Positions 1 through 13,033 of a stretch of DNA of 64,000 nucleotides are shown piece after piece. Position numbers and translations under genes: made by a program. The stretch comes from Ciona intestinalis (Eukaryota; Chordata; Ascidiacea; Phlebobranchia; Cionidae). Each line of letters opens with the position of its first letter. Positions within the stretch are counted from its first letter, which is position 1. The stretch is taken from NCBI RefSeq assembly GCF_000224145.3, contig NC_020172.2, positions 1,540,511-1,604,510 of the forward strand, given 5' to 3'. Below the pieces are notes generated by a model. The model made no database searches, had not been told where the DNA came from, and worked only from the letters and a program-made list of their open reading frames with translations.

Positions 1-130
1 AAAGTTTTATATAGATTGGTGGACTTGACGATAAAAATATTTAAATAAAAATTGAAGGACTTGACGATAAAAATATTTAAAAAAAAATTGTATACCTGNG
101 GAACTTCCCCCAGTTTCCTCCCAANATAGA
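1..130. repeat. Short tandem repeat and ambiguous bases at window edge
   Basis: A 36-bp unit beginning ggacttgacgataaa starts at 21 and again at 57. Unresolved bases (n) occur at about 99 and 125, so the assembly is uncertain here. No coding signal is visible. Confidence 0.6.
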
Positions 131-330
131 AGAACGAGAGAGAGAAGTGGCAGCAGGGAAACACGAGAAGAAAGAACCGAATACATTCGCCAAACCATAC
201 GCTAATAGTTCCTAAAAAATAAACAAACCAAACTGTGAAGTGTGTGCTTATTAATATATAGCAGTTATGCACCGATGCCATATTTTCCAATTGCCGTTTA
301 TGTATTATTCATGTATAATGAACTATAATG

Positions 331-491
331 TAGTAGGTTGGGGGATATGGGACACCTATTCATTCTATTTTCTTGTCCCCTTCATATTAAATAAAGAACA
401 TTTAAAGAAATATAAAAACGTATTTTTGCAACTCCCATAGATCGTTTGGAAATTATGTGTCAAAGATGTCCCGTCTTCCCCCACCCTACCA
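331..491 (-). mobile_element. MITE copy 1 (subfamily A)
   Basis: It starts tagtaggttggggg and ends ccccaccctacc. The body reads in reverse relative to the cctgatcgtgttt orientation and is shortened. It lies in an intron of the left SLC26 gene, beyond the last visible exon. Confidence 0.8.
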
Positions 492-585
492 TTGGTACTA
501 TATGTCTATATGTAAGTATTTTTTTAAAAGTGGACCAGAGTTATTTGTATTTGAATATAAAATCCTCACTCAGTAATAGTTTTAC

Positions 586-3255
586 CTGGTTTGAATCGGT
601 TTCGTAAACATGTTTCACTGCAAACATTTGAGCAAGCGAGACTGCTATAGCAAAGATAACGACCGCTATAGGAATCGCATCACCAATCACAGATGCGAGA
701 TCACTACCTTGTGGTACAGTCATTTGAATTCTACGAACGTACAGGGAAAATTATAACAAAAATAAATAAGTTTATTGTCATAATGGCGTAAGTGTCAAAT
801 ATCTCATTTAACATGATCATCCACAAACATATTAACGAGCTAAAGTTTGAAACCTTATTATTTAAAAAATATATTCTTAATTCTAGTAAAAACAGTCTCG
901 CCGTATGGCAGACGAACCGTTTGTGCAAGAATGCTTTCGTTTTTATCATTAGAATAGCAATTTAAAAATAGTCTGCCCGTATATGACGAACGTGGCATAT
1001 TATCGGCCCAGAAATACTTGCGTTTATATTTGCTAAAACAGCAAAAATACTTAGTATGCCCTGAAGAATCAACGACAGAAAACATATGATCTGGTGCTAC
1101 GAAAACGTAACCAACAAAAATCAAGTCCAACTACAATGTAGCAATAGAGAAATATTTCGCCTAACCTAAATGGTATCGTCAGTCTCTTATTCAAGTAGAA
1201 TGATTAGATAACCTACCGTTTAATACAGCGTGGAATATGAGCTTACAAACATGAATGTTTTAGGTATATGTGACTTATTTTGCTTTAGCTTACCCTCGAG
1301 GAATATTCCCCACGACTGTGACCCCGTAGTTAAGATTTAAGAATCCAAAGTACGAAGCTATGGTGCTGAAGATTACCACCAATATTTCCCATGGGAAAGG
1401 GAACGGCAAGCGTTTCTTAAATCGCTGATTTATCTCCTGAGAAAGTAGTATAGGATTGAATTTACGCGCACATTTCAATAAATGTGTTATTTTTCCTTAC
1501 TTTTCCGATCACGAGAAAAATAATGCAGATAGCTGATAAGATGAGAGTAGCGACATTCGTGGTTGCAATGTTTTTAAAAACGTCAATGTACGTCTGCAAC
1601 AAAAAATACGGATACGTTCATTTTAGATATATCGGTAAAATGGGCGGTCACGTTGCTATTTTCATGTATGTAAATAGTATATATAAAGCATCTTTTAATA
1701 CTCTGTAACAACGTATTGCTTAAACTTGGGTATAGATTTTTAACCACTTACATATATAATTGCAAGGATTCCGGATTTCCGCGGAATATTTAATCCAAAC
1801 AGTTTCGGAATTTGTGACGTCATTACGTGGAAGGCAGCGCCGCATGTGAAACCCGACACCAGGTGGCTAGATAGGTAGAGAGTGATAATGCCAAGACGGA
1901 AAATGTACATTCCCACCTGAAGCACATGATGTTACAAACTTCAGAAACGATTTCTTGGGCATTGACGATACTTGTGTTAAGTTTCGTTATTATATAGTAG
2001 GTTGGGTAATATGGGACACCTTTACCACATAATATCCAAATATCCTGATCGTGATCGTGTTTCAAACATTTAACAATGACCTATGAGAGTCGTGAAAATA
2101 AGGTTTTATAATTCGTTGAATGTTCTTTGTTTTTTTTTCTACCAAATCGGACGAGTAAATAGAATGAAATGGTGTTCTAACTCCCCCACCCTACTATACC
2201 AAATAAAATCCAAATAATTCTAAAAAAAGAGAAAAACTGATGCTTACATGTATGAGGCCCACTGCAAGTGAAATAGCAACTGCTACTTCGATTTTTCTTC
2301 GATCGTAATCCGCTTGACAAGAAGACGGTACTACGACATTTGGTTTAGTAGTGATGTCACTGCTCGTGACGTAACTAAACGTAGATGGGTTAGTCAAGAA
2401 ATCAGTTGTACCTGTGACGTCAACTGTTATTACGTCACTAACAGTGGTAGGTAATGATGTCACTGTATTGATGACGTTGTTGCAGATCGGTTGTGGGACT
2501 TTCTGAAACAAGACTAGAAATTAACATTTCAGGAACAGGAATATTGGTGTTTTTTTGCTTATTTGGCAATGTTGTGTAACGTTACCTTGTCAATGACTGC
2601 GCCCACCATCAGTGAAATGACCGCGAAAGTCCCGATTGAAATGTGGCGTGACGTGCCAAAGATTGCGTATATGAGCACCGGGAAAAACGAGACATAAAGG
2701 CCAGTCACTGCCGGTAACGAAGCCAGAATAGCATACGCCATTCCTGTGGTTGAAAATATTTATTTTAATTCGAACTCGAACTGACATGACCTAAGGCCTA
2801 AGCACCCAGATTAATTAAGGGAGAATATAGTGTTTGTTTTGGAAAATAGTAACGAACAGTGTTTACATATACTGCTGCTTACCCTGTGGTAAATGTACTA
2901 TTCCGACCGTTATGCCACCAGCGATGTCACCCAGCAGCTGATTTTTAATTTTGTACTTCGGAATCCAACGCGTAACAGGTAAGACGGATTGAACCGCATT
3001 CTTGGCTTTATCGCCTAATTGAATTGGAAAAATAATATAATGTAATCTGAACTTCGGTGTATGTAGGCCCACGGCCTACTAGCCGTGGTAGGCCTAAATT
3101 TATCAGTGGTATATACCTGAGCATTCAAACGAAGACGTCACCTCATGTTTAATCCTTTCACGAAGTGTGCGTTCTTCACTGGGTTTACCATAGCGTTCAA
3201 TCAAAAGTTCTTCGGTCATGACGTCAACCTCGTGAATCGAATTTTCTTCGGCCAT
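586..3255 (-). CDS. SLC26 family anion transporter, 5' part (3' end off window)
   Basis: SLC26 proteins are multipass anion exchangers or channels (sulfate, chloride, bicarbonate, oxalate) with a cytoplasmic C-terminal STAS domain. Exons in transcription order: 3255-3117, 3014-2883, 2743-2586, 2502-2248, 1916-1752, 1593-1501, 1436-1294, 730-586; all phases close, giving about 410 residues. The start was chosen at 3255 ([12 protein letters not shown]). The family signature is clear: [20 protein letters not shown], then [20 protein letters not shown] and [16 protein letters not shown]. Exon 4 holds a long Thr/Val/Ser-rich extracellular loop with two Cys. The intron between exons 6 and 7 is only about 64 bp. 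The last transmembrane helices and STAS must lie left of base 1. The homologous gene at 4517-13033 has an extra intron between the SRH and GTFAV motifs. The family is certain; the paralogue and substrate are not. Confidence 0.9.
1995..2195 (+). mobile_element. MITE copy 2 (subfamily A)
   Basis: Full-length copy with both terminal inverted repeats (tagtaggttgggt ... cccccaccctacta). It lies in intron 4 of the left SLC26 gene. Confidence 0.85.
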
Positions 3256-4516
3256 AATCACGTTTCGCTTATTAGTAACGTTATCAAATAGTACTCATTT
3301 GTAAAGCTACAGAGCTTATAACTTATGTTTAGCTGAAACGAATACAATTCATTGGTAAACAATGCTTGCCTAGGTAATGTCTAAAGTAAACTCGTTGATT
3401 TGTTTACAACTAGAATTATTTATTGCGGCCGGAAAATATTGAAATTGATACTTTCCGTATGATTAATACAATTTGTTTGGTACTATAGGCTATATCTCGA
3501 TTAAAACGAGTATTGCTCGAAAGACTGTGATCCTATTTATAGTTTGCAACCAATTAGCTTAAACAAATAACCGTTTATAAACTACACAGTCGAGTAAAAC
3601 AGAATTTCCGGTCTCTGAGCCAATGCGTATGATGTCATCATGAACTGTTTTACGTCAAGCACCTTTTTCTTTTTATCCAATCAGCTGATAATGAACCACA
3701 CACGTTGATGAGTGTGTGTGAGTAATTTTAGTCTGTTGTGTAAGTATCTCGTGTTCGGTTGTCTATTACTTTTTAATAAATTTAGGTTTTAGAGATACAT
3801 GCTATAATTATGTACTTACCTGTGGAATGTTATACCTAGGCTGTCAAGAGTCTGCGGTTTATGTTTTTAGCTGCCTTGTTTTAATAAATGAATATCATTG
3901 CTTGTTTGTAGCTACTGCGGTTTCTGCAGCTCAAGAGGAACTACATGTCACTTAAATGCTGATCAAATAATGCATTTTCTATTTATCTGTACAAAACCGC
4001 GTTGTCATTCTGACAACGAATGACACTACCATTTATGATGCAACAGCACGCAAACGCAGTGTCCATGTCTTGATCACGTAGACACATTCTTTAAAAACTA
4101 CTCAGGTATGAAGTTGTGACAAGGCAGTTTTTCAAAATTTCCCCACAACCGGGAAATAGCGTTTCGTATGTGACCAGAGAAAAAACTAGTGTGACCTATA
4201 AGACCATATATTCAATACAAAAGGCAGTAGTTTGATACCGTTAACGTACAACAGGAAGCATATTTAGTTAGTACCTGATAAGAAGCAAGGTTGCAGTATT
4301 TTTAATATTTCAATGTTATCAGTAACCGGCATCGTAAAACGAAATAGTGTATTATTGTGGCTTAAAATAGTGCTGACACTTGTGTTTGTTTAACATGTGT
4401 CTGTATTGATTTAATATTTAACTAATAACCGCAAGTTCAATCGATTGCAGCAAATGTAATGTAGCTTGTGTTCCTTTTATATTATTCTCGTCTGTAACTA
4501 ACCTTGCACAGCGATT
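3256..4516. promoter_or_regulatory. Shared divergent intergenic region of the two SLC26 genes
   Basis: The two SLC26 start codons point away from each other across 1.26 kb, so this stretch must hold both 5' leaders and both promoters. Visible candidates are a bZIP-like palindrome TGATGTCATCA at 3630-3640, a TACGTCA half-site near 3651 and a CCAAT box near 3620. No TATA box is placed with confidence. The region is free of the MITEs that fill neighbouring introns. Regulatory function is inference only. Confidence 0.35.
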
Positions 4517-7500
4517 ATGGAACGTAATGATTTACTAACAGAATACCAGATTCAGGATGAATATGATTACCACAAGCCACCACAAAAAAGCATAAAGTAA
4601 GAATAAGTCATCTGTACATTTCTATGTAAAAAGTTTGCTTAGTGTAAAAAGGATTCACCTATTTTCTTTTTGTTAAAATGTAACTCAGTATATGTCTAAC
4701 AGGGAGCAGGTAAAGAAATATTTCACTTGCGATTTAAAGCGAGTTAAAAACTTCATTCTCGGTTTCCTTCCCATACTAACATGGCTGCCAAGTTACTCAA
4801 TAAGAAATTACTTGCCAGGTGACGTGATAGGTGGCATCACTACTGCTGTAGTTCGTATACCACAGAGTAAGTAACTTAGAAATGGATAGCCCTACAGACT
4901 GCAGTTATAATTAACATTTCCATCATAAACCACATATACAGAAAATTATTTAATAGTATATTGTACAGATAGTCAGATACCTAAACTGTATAAAATCTGA
5001 CTTTAAATTGGTGGAAAACAAATTTTTGGTTTTATTAAGTTATGTTATCTAATTTAAGCAAATAAATGGTTTTCAAAGTAATTGTAAAATAGAAGTTTTA
5101 CAATCATAGTTTCTTTCACTATCTTTCTATAACCAAACATCTTCCATGCACCGTTATTGTTGCCACTAAACCCCTTTCTCAATATCCTTTATATAGGTTT
5201 GGCCTATGGCTTACTTGCTGGGGTGGATCCAATTAATGGAATGTACACAGCTTTCTTTGCTCCATTAACTTACACATTCCTTGGAACCTCTAGGCATGTT
5301 TCTGTTGGTAAGCTGCATTCATGCAAATTAAAATATCTATACAATGATTACTTACATGACCATAATCATGCTGATATCATTTCTCCCTTTATTGTCTTTT
5401 GAACAGAATAACCTGATATCACGTATTAATAAAAATGTCTGTCATGCTTTTATGACTGCAACCATTTTTAGACATTACATAGCATTACTCTACATTGTTA
5501 TACTGTGTTAAAAAGGAAACTGGTATGTCAATATTCCTAATATTGCCTTGGTTGCTTAGGAGCAAGTACACTGTTTATATACCACAATTTGTGGCATATC
5601 ACATAGACATGTGTTTCCTCTGATAATACCATCCGTTACCAGTAACTAAATAACATTATCTGTTTTTCCTTTTTCATGCTCTTGCCAATAAATGTTTATA
5701 AACTGCTTCCATTTATACTTATGATCAGACCAGTAATATTGCTGTTAACATAATTCAGTATTGATAAGGCCAAATAAACATCCTCACTAAATGCATTTTA
5801 AATAGTTTTAAATTTATTAAGGTTTATCTAATCACATCTACATTTAATAAGTTAAAATTACATAGTAGGGTGGGGGAAGATGTGTCACCTTCTCCTTCCA
5901 TTTTCTTGTTCTATTTGGTAGTAAACAATAAAAATTCAAAGAATTATAAAACTGTAACCTCACAACTCCTATAGACTGTTGGTAATTGTTTAAAACACGA
6001 TTAGGATGTTTGAATATTTTGTTCTAAAGATGTCCCATCTTTCCCCACCCTACTGTATATCACATTCAAGAATATCCTCTTTAAAACTATTGAAACTATA
6101 ATTGTTTTGTTTTACATTTTAGGTACATTTGCTGTGATCAGTTTAATGTTGGGTTCAGCGTTGGAAAAGTATTTGACCAATCACCCTTTTATTTCACAAA
6201 GCAATCAAACAGTTTATACTTCATCTGCAGCAACAGCAACTGCGGGTACTACTGCAAACTCGGGTATGAGCATGATATGTATAGTTCAACACTAAACGTC
6301 GGGCTTAAATGATTTAGTCAAACACTAAATGCACATGAGAAATGTTAATTTTATGCAATCCCGAACCACAAATATGAACTATGAAGCAACTTGCAGTTCC
6401 TAATACTTAGTTTTGTTTTATGTTTCCTTTATTCCAAATTGTAAGTTTTTAAAAGACCTAAATCTTTTGAGAGATTTTAAATATATTGAGTGTTTTATTT
6501 CAATAATTTTATAAAAGAAGATATATATATATAATATATATACTATAGCCTACCAAAATTTCTCCAAATCTGTAAGCCTAAATAAGCCAAAAATCTGAAG
6601 GCCTATATGAGAATGAATAAATCGAGATAAAATTTTAACAAGCAGTACATTACCTTGCAGGTGCTTTATCTGCAGAATTATCGGCCGAACTATCTGCCTA
6701 TCACCTTTCTATTATTGCATCAGTCACTATACTTGTTGGGCTTATACAGGTAATGGTTGCTTCTAGTTTTCCTACTTATGAATTGACTTCTGTCTAACTG
6801 GTTCTCCACTAATTCTAACCCTACTAGGAATTAAACTCATAATTCGCATTATTGCATCACATGCCATCATGCTTCACAGTTAATCAGATTAAATATTCCA
6901 AAATATAATTGAAAAATGTTTAATCTTCTGTTAAAAGAGATCATCTTTAGGAGTTTGACAATCAAAATATGTAATCTCATCCCATATCCTCATTCCTAAT
7001 CCATTTAACATCAAGTATCAGTTTACCACAAACAGAGAAAATGAATTAAATCAAAGCTTAAAAAACATAGAACATTCTTAACTGCTGTGTAAACTGAATG
7101 CGCTGTTCCAAGCTTATAACTTCACTAACCACATAAAGTGGCGCAAAAATGTAGTTTTGATTTTAAACAGCTGTCTCAACAGGACCCCCTCCCAACTGCT
7201 TGTACTTGTGCATTCAACACCGAACAAAGCCCTACCCTATTTTGAAGTCTTCCTAATTTACAAATTAAAGTATCTGTTACCTCCTGGCTAAACAATGCTT
7301 TTTACACCATACTGTGAAATTTGACACATTTGAGTCAGTGGCAGATAATCACCAATTTACCATTGTGTCTACGGGATTTCCAACCGGTTACAACCCCCTA
7401 TGACAAATATTAATCCATTATCTAACTGTGCCACATTTATTTGCTGTTTATACAAATTCTCTAATATGTAAACTCACAGTGTGTACCAACTACCAACACA

Positions 7501-10500
7501 AACCAACGCGGTTAAACTTATGTATCTTGTAATATTTTATCGGTATTGACTTTATTACTGTGGCAACATAATAGGAAAGATTTATGTTCTAAAAGCTTCT
7601 GTTGCACTGGCATTCCAAAATAAACAGAGCCGTGCTATAGCAGCAGTCTACTGTGTTTGCTTAATAGGAGTGCATGTTGTGCGAAAACATGTCAAAACAA
7701 ATTGTTACTCCTGAAAATGAGGTGTTAGAAAAATATGCGTACATTTTCACTGTATATACCTAACATTTAGTATGTTTTAAAATGAATGTCATTTTAATAA
7801 ACAATAAAACATTATTTTTTTGCTGTAAAATAAATAGCAACGGCTGCAGTTTAGAACATATTATTTTATCTATTTATTTCAAAATGGTTGTTCGTTATTC
7901 TTAAATTATATATTGCAGGTAGTCCTGGGACTTTTAAATCTTGGATTCGTGGCTGTTTTTCTTTCTGACCCACTTGTTGCTGGTTTTACCACGGGTGCTG
8001 CTCTGTTTGTGTTCACAGCACAAGTAAAATATTGCTTTGGAATTGACCTGGCAAGGCAGAAGGCACCCTTTGCTCTTGTGAAGGTAAAACAAATTGTCAT
8101 GCGTTGTATTAATGCACTACTTCTTCTTAAGCATGACACCAAATATGTTTTACTGCAAGTTAAGAAAAGATTTGAAATTACTTAACTTACCAATAGATAA
8201 CTTAAAACACATCATGTGTACCCAAACATAGACACCAAACTTGGTAAATTCAGGGTGGCGGGGAAAGTTGGACAGGCATGCCCATGAAACAAGTCTAACC
8301 CATCTTTTACTCATTATGGACTAATGCATGTAATTCCAGGGTTGCCACCTTAAGTTTACTGCCTATGTAAAGGGATGCCGAAAAAATTTTATGTAAAAGG
8401 ATCCCGAATTTTCTTTCAATAAAATACACTTTTAAACAGTCTTAGCACATTCCTGCATCCGGGCCCCATAACAGAGTTAACAGTTTTTTTTCAACACTGG
8501 GTGTGTTGTCCTATCTGAGTTTCTGTTTTTTCAGACTTACGTTGAGTTGTTCAGTAGAATCAAAGAAACAAATGTTGCTGAGATTGTTCTTTCATTAGTC
8601 ACTGTGGTTGTATTGTATCCTGTTAAACTACTAAATGTGTAAGTGCTATTGTAAAATATTTTTATCCATATATTGATCGTTCTTGCAGCTTTAGCAAGAA
8701 AAGCAATTCTTTTAAGCCTTTTAATTGTCATTTTGCTCACTTTGAATTAAATAAATTGTGAATTTGAAAACTTTTAATAAATACATATGTCACTTCTTTC
8801 AAGCTGGAGATGTTATCCATTTACAAAACATGATTTTATAATCTTTTTCTACATTTTTTAGTTTAAAGCTTAAATGATTTCACATCAAACCCTGGCTTAC
8901 TTTTCCAATCTTTTCCAGAAAGTACAAGAAAAAACTTCGTAATATCCCAATTCCAATTGAATTATTTGTCATCATTATAACTACCATTATATCAGCAAAT
9001 GTAAATTTTCATGCCAAATATGGTATTGACATAGTGGGGGCAATTCCTAGTGGGTGAGTGCGTTTTACAGTTTGTCTATATATCTTATGTTAGGGTAAGG
9101 TCCTATGGTATGGTACACCATGGATTTAGGCCAGAATTTGTCCATTGTTTGTTTATACCTTAATATATAAGCAGTAAGCAGTTACTTAATTATTTTTTAC
9201 TACTATAATATAAATTCAAACCAGCGCTTTTAGTGAATATGTATTTTTTTACCAAGAGCAACAAAATTGTTGGGGCGTTAGTATAAAAAAGTTGAAAATA
9301 TAATTTTTTCCACTTTTTGGCAGCCATTGCAACAATAAAACAAACTAAACTATATGAAATAGTATCAAAGTGTTAAAAATCACTTAAATATCATAAATAG
9401 TAGGAAAAGATTAAAAATAGCAGCCCTTGAAAAATCTCTACCCACTGGTATACATGTTTATAAAGTGTAATATTTTTATTACTTTGGTACCTAGCCTACT
9501 GCTACTGCATTGCTTGATAAATCCTGAACAGGTTACCTGGCCCTTTGCTCCCCGATGCCTCCAAGTGGCCATCATTGATAAGCGACGCGTTTTCTATTGC
9601 AATTGTTAGTTTTGCGATCACTGTGTCTCTAGGAAAGCTGTTTGCGAAGAAGCACGATTATGAAATATCTCCAAACCAAGTGAATGATTGTTCTTCAGGC
9701 TTGTCTTTGCATTTAATTCAAGCATTTTGCTTTTTTTAATATAAAAGTGTCGCTACGATTGTGATCTTTTAAGCATGCAAAAATGCAGCATTTCCTGTTT
9801 TTTTTTTGGAAACTCTTTAATCTTTATATATAGTTTATTTATGTGTGATTTGTTAAAATTTTATTTTATTTATTTGTTTAAAATTAGTTAATTGTTAATG
9901 GATGTTGATGTAGTTTAAGGCATATGAGTGCCTAATTCGTTATTTTGACATGTTCAAGATATAAATAAACATTAGTGCTGTATACTTAGCCTAATCAGTA
10001 ACTAATTATATTCACAACAAAGAAACTGCATAATAGAATTTGCTTCAGAAAGGCACATGTATTTTTGTATATTTAATGTGTCTATTACCAAATTTTTATA
10101 ATAAACCTTTATACCCATTTAAATTCCTAGTTTGACTCAATAATGTGTATTTACTTATACATGTTATTTATACAGGAGCTTTTTGCCCTCGGCGTATCAC
10201 AAGTGACGTGTGGTTTATTCCAAGGACACGCGTGTGCTGGTGCACTTGCTCGTAGCACTGTGAAAGAAAGTAGTGGAACAAAAACTCAAGTAAAACTTAA
10301 ACGACTCTTCGTAGTTTGTTGCACATTATAATACCTTATAAAATAATGCAGGCAAAAATTTTCATGCAGGCAAAAATGTATAAAACCTATTTTTATTCGC
10401 TTTTGTTTCAAAGTTTTCTGATGTTATCTCATGCTGCGTAATCCTTCTGGTCCTCCTCTTTATTGGTCCTCTCCTCTCCCCTCTTCCAAAAGCGACTCTC

Positions 10501-13033
10501 TCGTGCATCATCATGGTCAACATCCGAGGTCTCTTTAGACAAGTCCTTCAACTTCCAAAGATCTGGAGCTTGTGCAAATATGACTTTGTAAGATGGAAGT
10601 TTATACTAACATGTATGCCAATAATGTGGTATCTTCATATTAAGCAGTGATTTGTGAGCAATCTTTGGGGATGTTTTTTAACCATATACAGCTCATTTTA
10701 ATCTTCCTCTAAATTAAAAAATAGTTTATAATTAGTTACACTTATAATACAGCCAGGCAACTACATTAGATTGACGTTGATTAAACTGATTAAAAAAGTC
10801 CAAGGTCGTGACTATAAGTAGCAACCATAACAACACTACTTAACACAGTATCACAGCTACCTTCAAAAGTCATGCTGGGATTAAAATCCTTAGGTATACT
10901 GTCAACATCTAACCCATATAATAACTAACAACATCACCAACAATGTTTTAAAGAATTGTACTAGTATGAATGTAAAATAGTCAATAGTTTGTCAATGCCA
11001 ATGATTTTAAGTTTCAACACTTATGTTACACAGACCGTCTGGTTGCTAACTTTTGTTGCCGTTGCTTTGTTCGGTGTTGACATTGGTTTGCTGATTGGTG
11101 TTGCTGGGTTGTTGGTTACGGTTGTTCTTCGTGTTTACAAACCTGAGATTACAGTTCGTGGTGGACTTGGTGATACTGAGCTCTACAGGGATATTGAAAA
11201 GTTCAAAAAAGTAAATTTTCTATTAAATAAAAGTCATTCATTTATTTATTGTCAACCATGATTTTTTCCATTTAATAATATTAATATATTCTGTTTCTGA
11301 CAGTACTGTTAGTTCATACTTTTGGGCATTGCTTAATATAACTTTCTACTAATGTAAGGAACAGAATGATTGTGTAATACCTTAAAGTTTCCTACCATAC
11401 GCTCACAATTAAACTTAATGGCAATTGCTCCAACCCAGTGGTCACTAATGGGTTGTCTAAGTTGTCAGCCATACAGAAAAAAAATCACTCACAAAGTTAC
11501 ATATGTGTCCCAAGCTAGCACGAGGTGTATGAAACGGGACATCATGTTACCATTTAGTTGCATTTTAAAGGGAAGACAGTCGCTGTTAAATTGGACAACC
11601 CGCTGATGACTATTGGGTTGGAAAAATTGCCGTTAAGTGTCTTGCCCAATGACACATACGCCGATCACTATAGTGCCGAGCATCAAACTTTGTATTTGCC
11701 AGTTAAGGTATAAATGCCTAACTACTGAGCTACTACCCAGACTTATGAACAATATTCTTTATTTATCAGTAAAACAAATACTCTGTGCACACAGGCTCGA
11801 GAAATACATGGCGTTAAAATTCTTCGTTTTCCACAATCTCCATTTTTTGGGAACAAAGAAGCTCTTCAAGCTCTTGCGGAAGAAACTATCGCTACCAAAC
11901 GGAAATGTGACGCTGAACAATCACATACAAGTCGGTGTAAATGTGTTGTATGTTTATATCAGGGCTTACCAAGCATATGAAATTGTGAAAACTATTCTTT
12001 TGATGTAACAAAAGAAATGTAAATTTTTACAGAAATCTATAAAACTTTTTTAGAAGTTTTTTAAAGTAATACGTCTATTTGTTTGTGTTTAGGAAATAGT
12101 TGTATAATATTATTTTACCAATAAATATAAAATATTTTCTAGGCATTGGTTCCCACCATAATTTAAACAACATGACCAACCACACCATTGTGGATTCACC
12201 GGACAGCGAGGCAACCGATGTCGAAGAATTACATTCCTACTCACCCCGACAGCAAGTGACCCTCGTTGACCCAGCCACTGTCAAGTTTCACCCAGGTGAT
12301 TCCCCAGAACACGGCGGAGTTCACTTTAACCCCACACACAACTTCCACACGGTTGAGTTCGATTGCTCGAGGTCGATCTAGATGGAACACCATGGGAATG
12401 GATTCAATGAAACAGGTGTGTTTGTTGACATTTTTTTTTCGATACCATATTGTAAACATAATACATTTTAATTTGTCTTTCCGAAAACGATAGCGAAGTA
12501 TTGAAACAATGAAGAAAAGGTAATTAGCAAAACACAGTCTTAAGACATGCTATGGATAAAATTATGAGAAAGAACAGATAAATATGGTGATTGTTTAAGA
12601 TATAGTGAGGCGCGATAGAGAAATGGTGCTAAATATTAATTTCTATTTTTAAGAGTAGGATTTTCCTCTCATTTCTCTCGACTTTAAGATCTTCTTTTGG
12701 AGTTTGCTTCTGCCACTTATGTCTTGTAAATAAATGATGTAAAAATAGTGAAATGCATTTAATTTTTATGTTTTGTTGGTACAACTGCTTTTATTTAGTT
12801 ACCCATTGTTTTGAGTTACCCATTGTTTTACATTTCTTCAGATTTGCAAAGAATTCATCGCTGCTGGCCTGCAAGTGTATTTAGCTTCAATGCAACCTGA
12901 TATCATGACACGCCTCATGAAAGTGGGCGTGGTCGCATCACGTGATGACGAAGATGAGGGATTGGCTACAGTGTTTCCTTCAGTAAGGTTTGCTGTAGAA
13001 GCTGCAAAACGACGCGAACGGGAAATTGCCTAA
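4517..13033 (+). CDS. SLC26 family anion transporter with STAS domain
   Basis: Multipass plasma-membrane anion transporter, about 735 residues. Exons: 4517-4596, 4703-4866, 5197-5307, 6123-6263, 6661-6749, 7919-8083, 8535-8638, 8919-9053, 9532-9679, 10176-10289, 10414-10587, 11034-11210, 11795-11936, 12143-12415, 12842-13033. Family motifs include [73 protein letters not shown] and [20 protein letters not shown]. The STAS domain spans the last three exons, with a Ser/Asp/Glu-rich variable loop and the final helix [17 protein letters not shown]. An oddity: exon 14 as printed carries an in-frame TAG at 12379-12381 and one surplus base just after it, so the reading frame of exon 15 is reached only with a one-base correction. 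The head-to-head partner is the SLC26 gene ending at 586. The family is certain; intactness is uncertain. Confidence 0.9.
5863..6055 (-). mobile_element. MITE copy 3 (subfamily A)
   Basis: Complete element with both terminal repeats (tagtagggtgggggaagatg ... ccccaccctac). It lies in intron 3 of the SLC26 gene and ends about 65 bp before exon 4. Confidence 0.85.
6514..6545. repeat. AT dinucleotide microsatellite
   Basis: Low-complexity (at)n run inside intron 4 of the SLC26 gene. Confidence 0.6.
6750..7918. other. Long intron 5 of the SLC26 gene, nothing recognised
   Basis: AT-rich 1.17-kb intron. I found no open frame resembling a protein, no MITE ends and no RNA gene. Confidence 0.5.
11390..11745. 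mobile_element. SINE fragments in opposite orientations
   Basis: The left part (gtcagccatacag..aaatcactcacaaagtta) matches the plus-orientation SINE body seen at 29340-29400. The right part (ttggacaacccgctgatgac ... cttgcccaatgacacata) matches the reverse-orientation body seen at 46930-47000. This suggests nested or inverted SINE insertions. It lies in intron 12 of the SLC26 gene. Confidence 0.55.

Noticed and set aside
858-1130. 90-codon minus-strand open frame
   Set aside because: It lies inside an intron of the SLC26 gene and has no family features.
12371-12380. A GT...AG stretch of 10 bases that would restore the SLC26 frame if removed
   Set aside because: Far too short for a spliceosomal intron, and the resulting residues do not match the STAS pattern better than a sequence error would.
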